Of a stretch of 5,698 nt of DNA, positions 5,683-5,698 are shown piece by piece (position 1 is the stretch's first letter; each line of letters begins with the position of its first letter). The stretch is from the NCBI GenBank assembly GCA_903921405.1, contig CAIXPV010000114.1, forward strand, positions 1 through 5,698, in the 5' to 3' direction. The position numbers and the translations under genes are program-made. The notes under the pieces are model-generated. The model saw only the letters and a list, made by a program, of their open reading frames with translations. It ran no database searches and was not told where the DNA came from. Origin of the DNA: an uncultured Actinomycetes bacterium. GTDB taxonomy: Bacteria > Actinomycetota > Actinomycetes > Nanopelagicales > Nanopelagicaceae.

Positions 5683-5698
5683 GGTGCTTAGTTTCTAA

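Noticed and set aside
5464..5691. 75-residue plus-strand open frame at the right end
   Set aside because: It is antisense to the permease start and the cysteine-rich gene, which have good ribosome binding sites and coherent products; its hydrophobic content is a by-product of reading those codons backwards.
1..5698. CRISPR array, insertion sequence or tandem repeats
   Set aside because: No regularly spaced repeats, transposase fragments or long terminal inverted repeats are visible by eye on either strand.

Overview
The window most likely comes from a small-genome, moderate-GC actinobacterium, possibly a freshwater planktonic type such as the acI/Nanopelagicales group. This is inferred from four things. 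The xylose isomerase is the short class I type and reads almost like a Streptomyces enzyme. Codon use is balanced to AT-leaning rather than GC-rich. Intergenic spaces are very short, with two pairs of convergent genes meeting stop to stop. The tRNA lacks an encoded CCA. No taxonomic marker gene is present, so the assignment is tentative.

Left part (1-3606): a xylose uptake and entry module. The plus strand carries the end of a XylF-like sugar-binding protein, then a strong stem-loop, then a single-domain ABC ATPase (XylG role) and a XylH-type permease joined by an ATGA overlap. The xylose isomerase gene xylA lies on the minus strand and converges on the permease; the two stop codons share the palindrome TTAA. 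Together these genes would import xylose and isomerise it to xylulose. No xylulokinase or regulator gene is in view.

Middle (3607-4173): a xylA upstream region, a complete tRNA-Leu(UAG) on the plus strand, and a small gene for a protein with a lysine-rich N-terminus and a helix-hairpin-helix/RpoA-CTD-like C-terminus.

Right part (4174-5698): a minus-strand cluster with a thiol and metal theme. In transcription order it has a 45-residue peptide with eight cysteines, a 350-residue permease of the ArsP/UPF0718 (PF03773) type with a CSCS motif, and a 68-residue heavy-metal-associated (HMA) domain protein with the MTCGHC site. The cysteine-rich peptide has a strong ribosome binding site and two CCGGxG modules. 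It is the most novel item in the window. I infer that the cluster handles a soft metal or metalloid, but the sequence does not show which one.
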